Both the position numbers and the translations under genes were made by a program. Positions 25,239 to 34,750 of a stretch of 64,000 nt of DNA are shown here, piece after piece (the first letter of the stretch is position 1; every line of letters begins with the position of its first letter). The stretch covers positions 62,001 through 126,000 of the forward strand of contig PMSN01000009.1 of NCBI GenBank assembly GCA_003167555.1, in the 5' to 3' direction. Origin of the DNA: Spartobacteria bacterium (GTDB taxonomy: Bacteria; Verrucomicrobiota; Verrucomicrobiia; Chthoniobacterales; UBA10450). The notes under the pieces are model-generated. The model saw only the letters and a program-made list of their open reading frames with translations, made no database searches and was not told the DNA's origin.

Positions 25239-26091
25239 GGGAGCGATTGCGGATTGTCAGAGTCCGGGCGCCGCGGTTGTCGGCGGCGGTGATGAGGGTG
25301 CGCGCGCCAGGGGAATCGGCAGCGGAGAGCATGGCACGCGAAATTTTCTCCGGCGAGCGAAGTGTAATGGCGCAGATCGTCGAACCAGATCCACTCAGAA
25401 ATGCGCCGAGCGCGCCGGCGGATTCGGCGGCGCTAATCACGTCGTCGAGGAATGGGATGAGTTTTTTGCGAAACGGCTGGTGCAAATGATCGGTGAAAGC
25501 GCCGCGGAGTTTTTCGTATTCGCGCGAGGCAAACGCGGCGGTGATGGCGCAGGCGTTCTGGCAATTTTCCACGGCCTCCAAGCGATCGACGCGGGAAGGC
25601 AGGAGCCGGCGCGCCTGCTCGGTGGGAATTTCGAAATTCGGGATCAACAGAACGAAGTGGAGTTGCGCGGAAATGGTAAAGCTTTGCCGTTGTCCGGCGC
25701 GGACAACATTAAAACCACCGTATGATGCCGGCGCGGCGTTGTCGGGGTGATCTTCGAGCCGTGCGCAAATTTCAAACATTTCCAGGCGCTGAAGCGGACG
25801 CTTCGAAAGCGCGTTCAAACCGTGAACCACGCCGAGCCGCACCGCCGCGCTGCTGCCGAGGCCGCGGGATTGCGGTATTTCCGCGGCGATCGAGCAGGAA
25901 AAAGGAAATCGTGCACCGCCCGCGCGATCGAAGAAGGCGTCGCCGGCCGAGCGGATCATTTTCGGAGGCGGCGCGGCGCGCCCGCGCGAAACAGTCACGT
26001 GATTGTAGAGGCGAAGCGCCACGCCCAGGCAGTCGAAGCCGGGTCCGAGATTGGATGTGCTCGCCGGAACGCGAATGGTGACCTTTTGCAT
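25222..26091 (-). CDS. thrB: Homoserine kinase
   Basis: A 289-residue GHMP kinase. VPASTSNLGPGFDCLGVAL at 8-26 is the homoserine kinase start, and IPQSRGLGSSAA at 72-83 is the phosphate loop. ThrB makes O-phosphohomoserine for threonine synthesis. Thr synthase and homoserine dehydrogenase are not in the window. The C-terminus carries two near copies of a GARTL peptide (PGARTLITAADNRGARTLTI), an unusual tail that overlaps the lpxK start. Confidence 0.95.
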   Translation of the reverse strand: MQKVTIRVPASTSNLGPGFDCLGVALRLYNHVTVSRGRAAPPPKMIRSAGDAFFDRAGGARFPFSCSIAAEIPQSRGLGSSAAVRLGVVHGLNALSKRPLQRLEMFEICARLEDHPDNAAPASYGGFNVVRAGQRQSFTISAQLHFVLLIPNFEIPTEQARRLLPSRVDRLEAVENCQNACAITAAFASREYEKLRGAFTDHLHQPFRKKLIPFLDDVISAAESAGALGAFLSGSGSTICAITLRSPEKISRAMLSAADSPGARTLITAADNRGARTLTIRNRSHGSAH

Positions 26092-26265
26092 GCTCTCTTC
26101 TCTAGGCTGGCGCTTGCGGGCGCGGAAACCAAACTATTCGGCGGCCATGGAACGCCGCTACAGAAAACTGTGCTCCGGATGCCGAGCCGAAACTACCCGC
26201 AGAAACCACGCGACAAACGATTCACGCTTTGAGAGCGGGTTCGCCCTCGTCTTGCGCATGTGAAA
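26092..26265. other. Divergent spacer, thrB and methyltransferase
   Basis: A 174-base spacer between divergent genes. It holds a palindrome of repeat family E (near 26139-26162, GGCGGCC...CGCCGCTACAG). No gene is convincing here. Confidence 0.45.
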
Positions 26266-27174
26266 ATGTCCGAATGGATCGACCCGGATCTGCACCGGCG
26301 CTTTATCGCCGAGCAGACGGACGCGCTTCGCCTCTGCACCTGCCCCGACGGATGGGTCGAGCGTTTCGGGGTCGACGTCCTCATTTCCCACAAGACCGAG
26401 GCGGCGCTGGAGAGACTCAAGACCGAGCTCTGCCTTTGGGCGCTCAACGTCGATTTCACTTTTCGCCGCGTCTTCGCCCGGTTTTTGCCGAAACAAAATG
26501 CCGACCGCGAAGCGCCCACGCTCGTCCTGGGTGATCCCGGCACCAACCTGCAAAGCACCGCGCTCGAGCGGATGCTGCGTTATGGGATCGATTTCGGCGC
26601 GGGATATTCCGTCGGGCTTTTCATCGATCAGAGAGAAAACCGGCGGTTCGTCCGGGACGTCGCGCCGAAGACGATGCTGAACTGCTTCGCCTACACCTGC
26701 TCGTTTTCCGTGGCGGCGGCAACCGTCGGCGCCACAACGGTAAGCGTCGATCTCTCGAAGAAATCGCTCGCGCGCGGCCGAGAAAACTTTGCGTTGAATT
26801 CGCTGCCGACAAACGATCATCGTTTTCTCGCGGACGATGTCATGAGCGTGCTGCCGCGGCTGGCGCGCAAGGGTGAGAAGTTTGATGTTATCATTCTCGA
26901 TCCGCCAACTTTCTCGCGTTCGCATCGCGGGAAGGCGTTTCAAGTCGAGCGGGATTTCGAAACGTTGCTCCTGGCGGCGCTGGAGGTCGCCGGGCGCGAC
27001 GCGAAAATTCTTCTCTCGACGAATTGTTCCAGCCTTGGGGAGCGCGCCTTGGAAGTGATGGCGCGTTTTTGCCTCAAAGCCACCCGGCGCGCGGGAATTT
27101 TCCACCGGGAATCTCCCCTGCCCGATTTTCCTCCGGGCGTGGGCGCGGCCACTGTCTGGTTGACGTTGCGGTAG
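26266..27174 (+). CDS. Class I SAM-dependent methyltransferase, RlmI/RlmK-like
   Basis: A 302-residue methyltransferase. NCFAYTCSFSVAAATVGATT is the glycine-motif region that binds S-adenosylmethionine, preceded by YSVGLFIDQRENRRFVRD, and the catalytic motif is ILDPPTFSRS. This is the order of the RlmI/RlmK 23S rRNA cytosine or guanine methyltransferases, but the N-terminal PUA domain of RlmI is missing, so the target is uncertain. GTG at 26260 is an alternative start. It stands alone, with divergent thrB upstream. Confidence 0.85.
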   Translation: MSEWIDPDLHRRFIAEQTDALRLCTCPDGWVERFGVDVLISHKTEAALERLKTELCLWALNVDFTFRRVFARFLPKQNADREAPTLVLGDPGTNLQSTALERMLRYGIDFGAGYSVGLFIDQRENRRFVRDVAPKTMLNCFAYTCSFSVAAATVGATTVSVDLSKKSLARGRENFALNSLPTNDHRFLADDVMSVLPRLARKGEKFDVIILDPPTFSRSHRGKAFQVERDFETLLLAALEVAGRDAKILLSTNCSSLGERALEVMARFCLKATRRAGIFHRESPLPDFPPGVGAATVWLTLR

Positions 27175-27275
27175 CGCGCGGCGAAAAGTGGTAATCGAAG
27201 AATCCAGACAGTCTTCGCGTGTGTCGGAAATTTCGAAACACGCAAAAGACCGTCGCGATTCGAAGCTTAAGTAAC

Positions 27276-27560
27276 ATGGACGAACAGTTTTCAGGAACCT
27301 CGGGCGACGTCGCGGAGCGCGGCCTTCGTTACACCAAAGATCAATTCGAGCAGGTCCTCGAACAGACGGAGGAATACGTGCGGGAAAATCCCGTGCGCTC
27401 GCTCGCTTACGCGCTCCTCGCGGGCTTCATCCTCAACCGGCTGCCGATCGGCCGCATTCTCGGCGGGATTGCGCGCCTGCTCATGATCGCGTTCAAGCCG
27501 GCGATCCTGGCTTACGGCGTCACGAAGCTTTACCAGGCTGCGCAAAACGACGAAGAGTAA
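27276..27560 (+). CDS. DUF883/ElaB-YqjD-like membrane-anchored protein
   Basis: A 94-residue protein with a polar N-terminus, an amphipathic helix (about residues 20-42) and a PVRSLAYALLAGFILNRLP segment. The pattern, a helical part followed by ENPVRS and a glycine-rich C-terminal helix, fits the ElaB/YqjD/DUF883 family, inner-membrane proteins that bind ribosomes in stationary phase in E. coli. I chose ATG at 27276 (MDEQFSGTSG). It is short and stands alone. Confidence 0.72.
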   Translation: MDEQFSGTSGDVAERGLRYTKDQFEQVLEQTEEYVRENPVRSLAYALLAGFILNRLPIGRILGGIARLLMIAFKPAILAYGVTKLYQAAQNDEE

Positions 27561-27577
27561 CGCGCGAGCGGGGCGTC

Positions 27578-27787
27578 TTATTTGTCGAGCGTAAAGCCGA
27601 CTTTGAGTGTGACCTGCCAGTGATCGACCTTGCCGTCCTCGATAAATCCGCGCGTTTCAGCCACCTCGAACCAACGCATGTTCCGGATGGTTTTTCTGGC
27701 GCGCTCCAGCGCGTTTTCCACCGCTTCTTCGATGCTCTTCGGTGAGGAACCGACCAGCTCGATCTTTTTGTAAACGTGATCGCTCAT
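27578..27787 (-). CDS. Dodecin family flavin-binding protein
   Basis: A 69-residue protein that reads as dodecin over its whole length: [19 protein letters not shown] at the start, then an [14 protein letters not shown] strand containing the tryptophan that stacks on flavin, and [12 protein letters not shown] at the end. Dodecins form twelve-subunit shells that store FMN or related flavins. It lies between the DUF883 gene and acs, on the opposite strand from both. Confidence 0.93.
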   Translation of the reverse strand: MSDHVYKKIELVGSSPKSIEEAVENALERARKTIRNMRWFEVAETRGFIEDGKVDHWQVTLKVGFTLDK

Positions 27788-27961
27788 GAGCGATTCTCCG
27801 GCGCGCCGCGGGCGAAGACAAATGAATAAGAGATAAATCCCTGGAGCCGCCGCCCTGTGGGCGGCGCATCGTGAAGCAGATTTCCCTCCCGCTTCGCGGA
27901 GCGAAACGGCTACAGGTTTTCCATTGAGCGCAGCGGTGAGATTGCTAGCCTCTTGATTGCC
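27788..27961. other. Spacer, dodecin and acs
   Basis: A 174-base divergent spacer. It contains a palindrome GCCGCCGCCCTGTGGGCGGCGC near 27849-27870 of the GC-rich hairpin type found elsewhere in the window. Promoters for both genes must lie here; none was clear by eye. Confidence 0.4.
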
Positions 27962-29908
27962 ATGGCCGAAAACATCGAGTCGCACCTCATCGAGAAACGC
28001 GTTTTCAAGCCAGCCGGGAAATTCGCCAAACATTCCCGCATCGGCAGCCTGGAAAAATATCGCCGAATGTATCGCGAATCGATTGCGCGGCCGGAAAAAT
28101 TCTGGGCGCGCGAAGCGAGCGAGCTGGTCTGGCAGAAGCGCTGGAAGAAAGTCCTGAAATGGAAAGCGCCTTTCGCGAAATGGTTTGTCGGCGGGAAACT
28201 GAACGTCTCGGAGAATTGTCTCGATCGCCATCTGGCTGGGCCAAATCGAAACAAGGCCGCGATCCTCTGGGAAGGCGAGCCGGGCGACAAACGCGCGCTC
28301 ACCTACCAACAATTGCATCGCGATGTCTGCCGCTTCGCGAACGTCCTGAAGCGAAACAAAATCCGCAAAGGCGATCGCGTCATCATTTACATGCCGGCGA
28401 TCCCGGAGACCGCGATCGCCATGCTCGCCTGCACGCGGATCGGCGCCGTCCACTCCGTCGTTTTCGGCGGATTCAGCGCCGATAGCATTCGCGACCGGAT
28501 TGCCGACTGCGGCGCGGTCGCAGTGATTACCGCGGATGGCGGCTATCGTCGCGGCACGATCGTTCCGCTGAAGAAAAATGTGGACGACGCGTTACGCGGC
28601 GGCACTTCCATCAAACGGGTGATCGTCTTTCGCCGGGCCGGCAACGACGTCCACATCGAGGAGGGCCGCGATGTCTGGTGGCACCGTGAGCTGGAATACG
28701 TGGACGCGCATTGTCCGGCCGTGCCGTTGGACAGCGAGCATCCGCTTTACATTCTCTACACGAGCGGCTCGACCGGAAAACCGAAAGGCATTCTGCACAC
28801 GACCGCCGGTTATCTCGTCGGGATTCATTCGACGATGAAGTACGTCTTCGATGTCCGCGATGACGATGTCTACTGGTGCACGGCGGATGTCGGCTGGGTC
28901 ACCGGGCACAGCTACGTCGTCTATGGCCCGCTCGCTATTGGCGCGACGACTTTGATGTATGAAGGCGCGCCGAACTGGCCGGAGCCGGACCGTTTCTGGC
29001 GGATCATCGAAGAATATCAGGTGAACATTCTTTACACCGCGCCGACGGCGATCCGCGCGTTCATTCGCTGGGGCGACCAGTGGCTCAAGAAGCACGATCT
29101 TTCCTCGCTCCGCCTCCTCGGCTCGGTAGGCGAACCGATCAACCCCGAGGCCTGGATGTGGTACCGCGACAAAGTAGGCGGCGGCCGTTGCCCGATCGTC
29201 GACACCTGGTGGCAGACCGAAACGGGCGCCATCATGATCACGCCGTTGCCAGGGGCAATTCCGACGAAACCGGGCAGTGCGACGGTTCCGTTTTTTGGCG
29301 TCGATGCCGCGATCGTGGACGAGAAAGGAAAAGAAGTCGGCGCCAATGTGGGCGGAAAATTAATTATCCGCCGGCCCTGGCCCTCGATGCTGCGGACGAT
29401 TTACGGCGACAAGGCGCGCTATAAGAAACAGTACTGGAGCGAGTTCAAAGGAAACTATCTCACTGGCGACGGCGCGCGGCGGGACAAGGACGGATATTTC
29501 TGGATCGTCGGCCGAATCGATGACGTATTGAACGTGGCCGGGCACCGACTCGGGACATCGGAGATCGAGAGCGCGCTGGTGAGTCACCCGAGCGTGGCGG
29601 AAGCGGCGGTGGTCGGCCGGCCGGATGAACTGAAGGGTCAAGGCGTCGTGGCGTTCGTGACGTTGAAAGGCGGCGTCGCACCGACGGATTCGCTCAAGCA
29701 CGAATTGCGGGATCACGTCGCCGTGCACATCGGCGCGATCGCCAAGCCCGACGAAGTTCGTTTCGCCGAAGCGCTGCCGAAAACCCGCAGCGGAAAAATC
29801 ATGCGGCGTTTGCTCAAAGAGGTCGCCAGCGGCAAAACCGTGACCGGCGACACGACGACGCTGGAGGACCTGAGCGTGCTGGCGAAGTTGAGCGAAACGG
29901 AAGAGTAG
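27962..29908 (+). CDS. acs: Acetyl-coenzyme A synthetase
   Basis: A 648-residue AMP-forming synthetase. The N-terminal extension is typical of Acs, and the core has [19 protein letters not shown], the phosphate loop [18 protein letters not shown] and the hinge [20 protein letters not shown]. The C-terminus ends with [11 protein letters not shown], whose lysine is the usual site of regulatory acetylation. It makes acetyl-CoA from acetate, ATP and CoA. Length is normal. It is followed on the same strand by a coiled-coil gene after 50 bases. Confidence 0.96.
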   Translation: MAENIESHLIEKRVFKPAGKFAKHSRIGSLEKYRRMYRESIARPEKFWAREASELVWQKRWKKVLKWKAPFAKWFVGGKLNVSENCLDRHLAGPNRNKAAILWEGEPGDKRALTYQQLHRDVCRFANVLKRNKIRKGDRVIIYMPAIPETAIAMLACTRIGAVHSVVFGGFSADSIRDRIADCGAVAVITADGGYRRGTIVPLKKNVDDALRGGTSIKRVIVFRRAGNDVHIEEGRDVWWHRELEYVDAHCPAVPLDSEHPLYILYTSGSTGKPKGILHTTAGYLVGIHSTMKYVFDVRDDDVYWCTADVGWVTGHSYVVYGPLAIGATTLMYEGAPNWPEPDRFWRIIEEYQVNILYTAPTAIRAFIRWGDQWLKKHDLSSLRLLGSVGEPINPEAWMWYRDKVGGGRCPIVDTWWQTETGAIMITPLPGAIPTKPGSATVPFFGVDAAIVDEKGKEVGANVGGKLIIRRPWPSMLRTIYGDKARYKKQYWSEFKGNYLTGDGARRDKDGYFWIVGRIDDVLNVAGHRLGTSEIESALVSHPSVAEAAVVGRPDELKGQGVVAFVTLKGGVAPTDSLKHELRDHVAVHIGAIAKPDEVRFAEALPKTRSGKIMRRLLKEVASGKTVTGDTTTLEDLSVLAKLSETEE

Positions 29909-29958
29909 CTGCCGTGAAAATACGTTGGTCCATCCCGCAACCAGCGTAGCCTTACCCC

Positions 29959-31833
29959 GTGAGTTTCATTCGAACAGGGCTGCGCGAGATCGGGCTGAAG
30001 ATCCGCCGGCAGAAAACGCGGATCGCGTTGCGCCACGAAAAACGCGTTCTGCAAAAGAGCGAGATCAACCTCGGCCGCGAAGGCTGCTCGCAGGCGGTCA
30101 ATTTTCCCGAGGTCCGGAACGAGATCGTCGCGCTGAAGAAACTCGAGCAGGAACAAAAGGAAGTCGCCTTGCAGATCGCGCAGATCGAAGAGGCCATCAG
30201 AAAAATCGAATTGCAGCGGGACCAGAACGCGAAAGAGCAGAACGCCGCGTTGGCGAAACTCGAGGAAGAAAAGAAACCGGTCCTCGAAAAGCGAAATGAC
30301 GCGCGCGCCGCCGCGGATATCTGCGATCGGGAATTGGCCGGGGTGGAGCGCCGGCTCCAGGAGAACGACGCGGTGGACCGCGAGCTTCTGAAGAAGCTGT
30401 CCGAATTGCAGGCGCAGGTCCCGCCGCCTGAAGATCTCGAGACGCAGGTGGCCGGGATCAGCGCCCGGCGCGCCCGCCTTCCCGAAGAGCGCGCCGAGGT
30501 AACCCGCGCTCGGCTTGGGAGCGCTGAAGCCTGCCGCGCCGCGCGCGAAAAATTGAACCAAATCGAGGCCGAACTGGCGGCCGTGGATAAAAATATTGCG
30601 CGCGTCCGGGAAGAATTCGAAGCGCGCGATCGCGTCTTGAACGAGACCAGCCGCGCGCAGCAGGACGCGCTGAAGGAAGCGCGGGGCCAGCACGAAACGG
30701 TCGAGGAGAAAAAGAACCCTGCCTACCTCAACATCGGCCGGCATCTCGCCTCGCAGGGAATCGCTCCGCCGAATGCGCCGCATTTGCTGAAGGAGGTCCA
30801 GAAGCATCGCGCCGCTGTGGACCGGCATTTACAGCACACCGCCGAGCTGGCCGTGCTCTCGAGCCAGATCGACAAACAAGAGCTGCGAAGATTTTATTTC
30901 GCGGGCGTGTCCGTGCTATTTCTGCTCGCGATCATTCTCCCGCTCGTCTTTCAATCGCCGCAGAAACGGGAATGGCTGCCGCAGGAAACCGAAACGATTC
31001 TTTCACTCAACGTCGAGCAGTTCGAGCGCGACGATCTGCCAAAACGCTGGCGGAAAGATCAGGCGGCCGATTGGCAGAAGGTCTGGGCCGGACTCAGCGG
31101 CAGCGCGCAACGCACTCCTGTCCTGAACTTGCCACGGGACGCCGTTCGGATCACGCGCGCCCTCACATCCACCGACGCAGGCGCGACGCGCGAGTTTGTT
31201 TTGGTCGAAGCGCGGCCCGATGTGTCGCAAGTCATTCGCTCGGTTGAAAACGACAAGACGTTTGAGAAACGCACGATCAGCGGCCTGCCCTTGTGGGCGG
31301 CGCCGGACTTTGCGCTCGCGCGGGTCGGGCCGAAGACTTTGGCGGTTGGATCCGAACCGGAGGTGGAAGAACTCGCGCGGGTGCGGCTCGGGATCAAACC
31401 CGACTTGAAAACCACGGGTCCGCTCTTCGATCGCCTTCAGTCGCTTAATCAAGCGAGCTCTATTCGTCTTGTCTCGCTCGCCCCCGCTAAACTCGCGCAA
31501 ATGTTCGATCCGGTTTTCGCGCCGGAGCTGATCGACACGTCCGAGTTGCTCGGTCTCTCGCTCACCCTCCAGAATCCGGTAAAAGCGCGCCTCAATTTGA
31601 AAATGAAATCGGCCCCGGAAGCGGCTGACCTCGCCGGCCGGATAAAGAACGATCCGCGGCGCTGGTTGCGCATGCCAGGCGCCGATCTTCTGCTCTACGC
31701 GCAAACGCCAGAGGTGGATGCGCAGGGAACGAATCTCCAGGTGCGCTTCGACATTCCGGAGAACAGCGCCCGGCTTCTCTTGCAGCGTCTCGCCAAGACG
31801 AACCCGCCGCCACCTCCCGTGGCTGGAAATTAA
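29959..31833 (+). CDS. Coiled-coil protein with one membrane helix and a globular C-terminus
   Basis: A 624-residue protein starting at GTG 29959. The first 300 residues are a long charged coiled coil, rich in Glu, Lys, Arg and Ala (VEKLEQEQKEVALQIAQIEE-like heptads). A single membrane helix at about 310-334 (FAGVSVLFLLAIILPLVF) separates it from a C-terminal domain of about 280 residues that would face the periplasm. I do not recognise this domain. The plan suggests a filament or spacer linking cytoplasm and envelope. It shares its strand with acs and the VanX-like gene, but its partners are unknown. Confidence 0.6.
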   Translation: MSFIRTGLREIGLKIRRQKTRIALRHEKRVLQKSEINLGREGCSQAVNFPEVRNEIVALKKLEQEQKEVALQIAQIEEAIRKIELQRDQNAKEQNAALAKLEEEKKPVLEKRNDARAAADICDRELAGVERRLQENDAVDRELLKKLSELQAQVPPPEDLETQVAGISARRARLPEERAEVTRARLGSAEACRAAREKLNQIEAELAAVDKNIARVREEFEARDRVLNETSRAQQDALKEARGQHETVEEKKNPAYLNIGRHLASQGIAPPNAPHLLKEVQKHRAAVDRHLQHTAELAVLSSQIDKQELRRFYFAGVSVLFLLAIILPLVFQSPQKREWLPQETETILSLNVEQFERDDLPKRWRKDQAADWQKVWAGLSGSAQRTPVLNLPRDAVRITRALTSTDAGATREFVLVEARPDVSQVIRSVENDKTFEKRTISGLPLWAAPDFALARVGPKTLAVGSEPEVEELARVRLGIKPDLKTTGPLFDRLQSLNQASSIRLVSLAPAKLAQMFDPVFAPELIDTSELLGLSLTLQNPVKARLNLKMKSAPEAADLAGRIKNDPRRWLRMPGADLLLYAQTPEVDAQGTNLQVRFDIPENSARLLLQRLAKTNPPPPPVAGN

Positions 31834-31840
31834 TTCTCGC

Positions 31841-32500
31841 GTGATCGCCCGGTTTTTAAAACGAAGCATCGCACTGAGTCTGCTTGTTCCCGTCGCTGCA
31901 TTTGCCATCGAGGCAGTGCCGCTCGGCGATGAATTTGTCGAGATCAAGAACGTCGATCCATCGATCCTGATCGACCTCCGTTATTCGACGCCGAACAACG
32001 TCACCCATCGCCCCCTTTATCCGCCCGGGACACCGGCGCTCGTGCGCGCCAGCGTGGCGGAACGTCTGGTTCGGGTGCAAAAGTATCTCCAGAAAAAGAA
32101 ATGTGGGCTCAAGATTTGGGACGCTTACCGCCCGGCTTCCGCGCAACACCAATTGTGGCAGGCGACCCAGAATGGCTCGTATGTCGCGGACCCGAAAGGT
32201 GCCCGGGGCTCGATGCATCTCCGTGGCGTCGCCGTCGACGTCACGCTCGTGGACGAGGCCGGCCGCGATCTGCCGATGCCGACCGAGTTCGACAACTTCA
32301 CGCCGGCCGCGTTGATCAATTATCACGGGAATGATCCGATGGTGCGATCGAATTTGAACCTGCTCCAAAAAGCGATGGCGCACGGCGGCTTCTACGGGCT
32401 GCGCACGGAGTGGTGGCATTTTTGCGCTCCGGACTGGAAGCGATATCCTCAAGTTCCCGAATTGAAAACCGTGACAGAAAGAAACATCCCGGCTCTATGA
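31841..32500 (+). CDS. D-alanyl-D-alanine dipeptidase (VanX/DdpX family)
   Basis: A 219-residue exported peptidase. Residues 1-23 are a signal peptide ending near AFA, so it acts in the periplasm. Zinc and catalytic residues are all present: SMHLRGVAVD gives His126 and Asp133, and EWWHF gives Glu190 and His193. WDAYRP carries the conserved Arg. Members cut D-Ala-D-Ala; in Gram-negative bacteria they usually recycle peptidoglycan rather than confer vancomycin resistance. The start is GTG at 31841, eight bases after the previous gene. Its stop overlaps the next gene (ATGA). Confidence 0.9.
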   Translation: MIARFLKRSIALSLLVPVAAFAIEAVPLGDEFVEIKNVDPSILIDLRYSTPNNVTHRPLYPPGTPALVRASVAERLVRVQKYLQKKKCGLKIWDAYRPASAQHQLWQATQNGSYVADPKGARGSMHLRGVAVDVTLVDEAGRDLPMPTEFDNFTPAALINYHGNDPMVRSNLNLLQKAMAHGGFYGLRTEWWHFCAPDWKRYPQVPELKTVTERNIPAL

Positions 32501-32994
32501 TCGACGGCCTTCTGCGGGATTTGCAGCAGCCAGAATATTTGCACGTGCTGCTGAATCCGTTGCCGGTTTACGGACTGGCGGTCGCGTTGTTCGGCTTGAT
32601 CGCAGCAATGTATCTCGGCAGCCGCGGCGGACAAATCACCGCGCTCGTCCTTATTTTTGCCACCGCCATTTCGGCGTGGCCCGTCGCGCATTATGGCGAA
32701 GCGGCGGAAGATCGCGTCCTGGCAGTGGCCGATGAGGCCGGACAGGCCTGGCTCAAGGCGCACGCCCATCGCGTCGACGAACTGATTTTCGTTTTCTATG
32801 TGCTCGCCCTTGTTTCGGCCGCGGCGATTTTCGCGCCGAAGAAATGGCCGAAGAGTGCGCGACCCTTGGCGATCGCGACGTTGCTCCTGGCTTTGGTCTC
32901 GTTAGGCGCGGGCGGATACATCGCTTACGCCGGCGGGAAAATCCGACACCGGGAATTCCGCAACTCTCCGCCGCCCAAGACAGCGCCGGAATAA
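32497..32994 (+). CDS. Small membrane protein coupled to the VanX-like gene
   Basis: A 165-residue protein with four predicted membrane helices (near residues 20-38, 43-65, 95-115 and 125-145). The first loop has a histidine-rich stretch, WPVAHYGEAAEDRV and KAHAHRVDE. I do not recognise the family with confidence. It starts inside the stop codon of the VanX-like gene (ATGA), which means coupled translation, so it may work in the envelope with that peptidase. Confidence 0.7.
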   Translation: MIDGLLRDLQQPEYLHVLLNPLPVYGLAVALFGLIAAMYLGSRGGQITALVLIFATAISAWPVAHYGEAAEDRVLAVADEAGQAWLKAHAHRVDELIFVFYVLALVSAAAIFAPKKWPKSARPLAIATLLLALVSLGAGGYIAYAGGKIRHREFRNSPPPKTAPE

Positions 32995-33012
32995 TGGCGC
33001 CGATATCTGCTT

Positions 33013-34437
33013 GTGACGACTGACCTGAGCGCCGAAGAAAGCAGCGTCAAAGGCCACGCCGGCGCGCTGAAAAAGGAACTCGGCCTGCGTGATCTCGTCC
33101 TCACCCAAATCCTCTTTGTCGTCGGCTCAACCTGGGTCGGCACTGCCGCCAAGCTCGGGCAGGCGCACCTGTTCTTTTGGTTGCTTGCCATTTTGCTCTT
33201 CTACATTCCGCAAGCCGCTGTCGTGATTTACTTGAATCGCCTCATGCCGCTCGAGGGCGGGCTTTATCAATGGGCCAAACTCGGCCTGAACGAGTTCGCG
33301 GGTTTCATCGTGGCGTGGAACCTGTGGTTGCTCTCCGTCACCGTCATCGCGTTGGGCGGAATGTTCGTCACGACCAATATTTCCTACGCCATCGGTGAAA
33401 CCGCGAGCTGGATGCCGAACAGCAAATGGTGCGTGTCGTTGATCAGTTGCGCACTGGTTGGCGGTCTCGCTTTGATCAGCGTTCGCGGGCTGTCGTTAGG
33501 CAAATGGGTCCACAACATCGGCGCTTTCGCCATGCTCCTGGTCTACGGCGCTCTGATTGCTTTGCCGTTCATTGGTCTCGCGCGCGGCGATCTCAAGCAC
33601 TATCACCCGCTCCAAATCGCGGCGCCCACGATGTCGATCTTTTACTGCTTCAATATCTTCAGCAAACTCGCCGTCGGTGGGCTGAGCGGATTTGAATACG
33701 TCGCCATTCTGGCGGGGGAAACCCGCGCTCCAGCGCGCGACATCGGGCGCTCTGTTCTCATCGCATCTCCCATCATCGCGCTGATGTTCATCCTCGGCAC
33801 GAGTTCCGTTTTGGCCTTCGTCGGGAACGACCAAATCGATCTCATCGGCCCGGTGCCGCAAACATTGCGCCTGGGCCTGCGTTCGTTCCCGATCGCCGGC
33901 GTCATCGCTTCCCTGGGGATTCTGCTGATGACAATACGATCGATTTCATCGACGAGCATTCATCTCACCGGCAGCTCGCGCCTGCCGATGGTCGCCGGAT
34001 GGGATCGTCTTCTGCCCGATTGGTTCTCGCGGTTACACTCGCGATATAAAACGCCGATTAACTCGATCATCTTCGTGAGCGCCATCACGCTGGTGATTGC
34101 GGTTGCCAGCCAGATCGGCGCCGGAATTCAGGAAGCATTTCAACTGGTGGACAACGCCGCCAATGTTTTCTACGGGATTGTCTATATCGTTCTTTTCGCC
34201 ATTCCGATCGCAGGCGCGGGCGCCATCCGTTCCGGCGCACCGTTTTGGCTGCGAGTTGCGGCCGGATTCGGACTGGGCGTATGCCTGCTCGCAATTTTCT
34301 TCACCGTCTATCCAATCATCGATGTGCCGAGTCGGCTGATTTTCGCGGCAAAGATTATTGGCGTGACGCTGATCGCCAATGCTATCGGCGTAACGATCTT
34401 TGCGCTCGCCAAGAGACGGCGTGCTGCTGCTATTTAG
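33013..34437 (+). CDS. APC-family amino acid permease
   Basis: A 474-residue carrier with about twelve to fourteen helices. The first, LVLTQILFVVGSTWVGTAAK, carries the broken helix 1 typical of APC transporters, and the motif GGLSGFEYVAILAGETRAPA matches amino acid/polyamine permeases. The start is GTG at 33013, after an 18-base gap from the upstream membrane gene. Which amino acid it moves is unknown. It converges on cutA, overlapping its end by eight bases. Confidence 0.85.
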   Translation: MTTDLSAEESSVKGHAGALKKELGLRDLVLTQILFVVGSTWVGTAAKLGQAHLFFWLLAILLFYIPQAAVVIYLNRLMPLEGGLYQWAKLGLNEFAGFIVAWNLWLLSVTVIALGGMFVTTNISYAIGETASWMPNSKWCVSLISCALVGGLALISVRGLSLGKWVHNIGAFAMLLVYGALIALPFIGLARGDLKHYHPLQIAAPTMSIFYCFNIFSKLAVGGLSGFEYVAILAGETRAPARDIGRSVLIASPIIALMFILGTSSVLAFVGNDQIDLIGPVPQTLRLGLRSFPIAGVIASLGILLMTIRSISSTSIHLTGSSRLPMVAGWDRLLPDWFSRLHSRYKTPINSIIFVSAITLVIAVASQIGAGIQEAFQLVDNAANVFYGIVYIVLFAIPIAGAGAIRSGAPFWLRVAAGFGLGVCLLAIFFTVYPIIDVPSRLIFAAKIIGVTLIANAIGVTIFALAKRRRAAAI

Positions 34438-34747
34438 CGCAACTCTCGCCCACCCAACTTAAGTATTCCGGGAGTCCGTTGTCGATCTTGCAGGAGATAA
34501 TCTCCGGCACCTCATAGGGATGAAGCGCGCGCAATTTCGTTTCGAATTCGGAGTAACGACTCGCATCGAGTTTGAAAATGGCGAGCACTTCGTCGCCTGA
34601 CTCGACTTTCCCCTGCCAGCGGTAGATCGAATGCACCTGCGACAGAATGTTTCCGCAGGCAGCGACGCGAAGATCGACCAACTCCCTTACGATTTTGCGC
34701 GCAGTTTCCGCGTCCGGAAATGTGCAGAACGCAACGAGAGCTTCCAT
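34430..34747 (-). CDS. cutA: Divalent cation tolerance protein CutA
   Basis: A 105-residue CutA1: VAFCTFPDAETARKIVRELV at the start, then RVAACGNILSQVHSIYRWQG and LHPYEVPEI, the three family blocks. CutA1 forms very stable trimers linked to copper tolerance and possibly to signalling; its exact function is debated. It is the last gene of a leftward string, following mnmA by three bases. Confidence 0.95.
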   Translation of the reverse strand: MEALVAFCTFPDAETARKIVRELVDLRVAACGNILSQVHSIYRWQGKVESGDEVLAIFKLDASRYSEFETKLRALHPYEVPEIISCKIDNGLPEYLSWVGESCAK

Positions 34748-34750
34748 TCG

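Noticed and set aside
26148-26265. Small frame starting MERRYRKLCSGCRAE with two cysteines
   Set aside because: Its first codons lie in a palindromic repeat of family E that recurs elsewhere, so it is not likely to be a gene.
26158-27105. Frame of 315 codons opposite the methyltransferase gene
   Set aside because: The plus strand has the SAM and DPPTFS motifs; the reverse has none.
29713-30828. Frame of 371 codons opposite the coiled-coil gene
   Set aside because: Phe and Leu runs mirror the Glu/Lys codons of the coiled coil; it is a codon-bias artefact.
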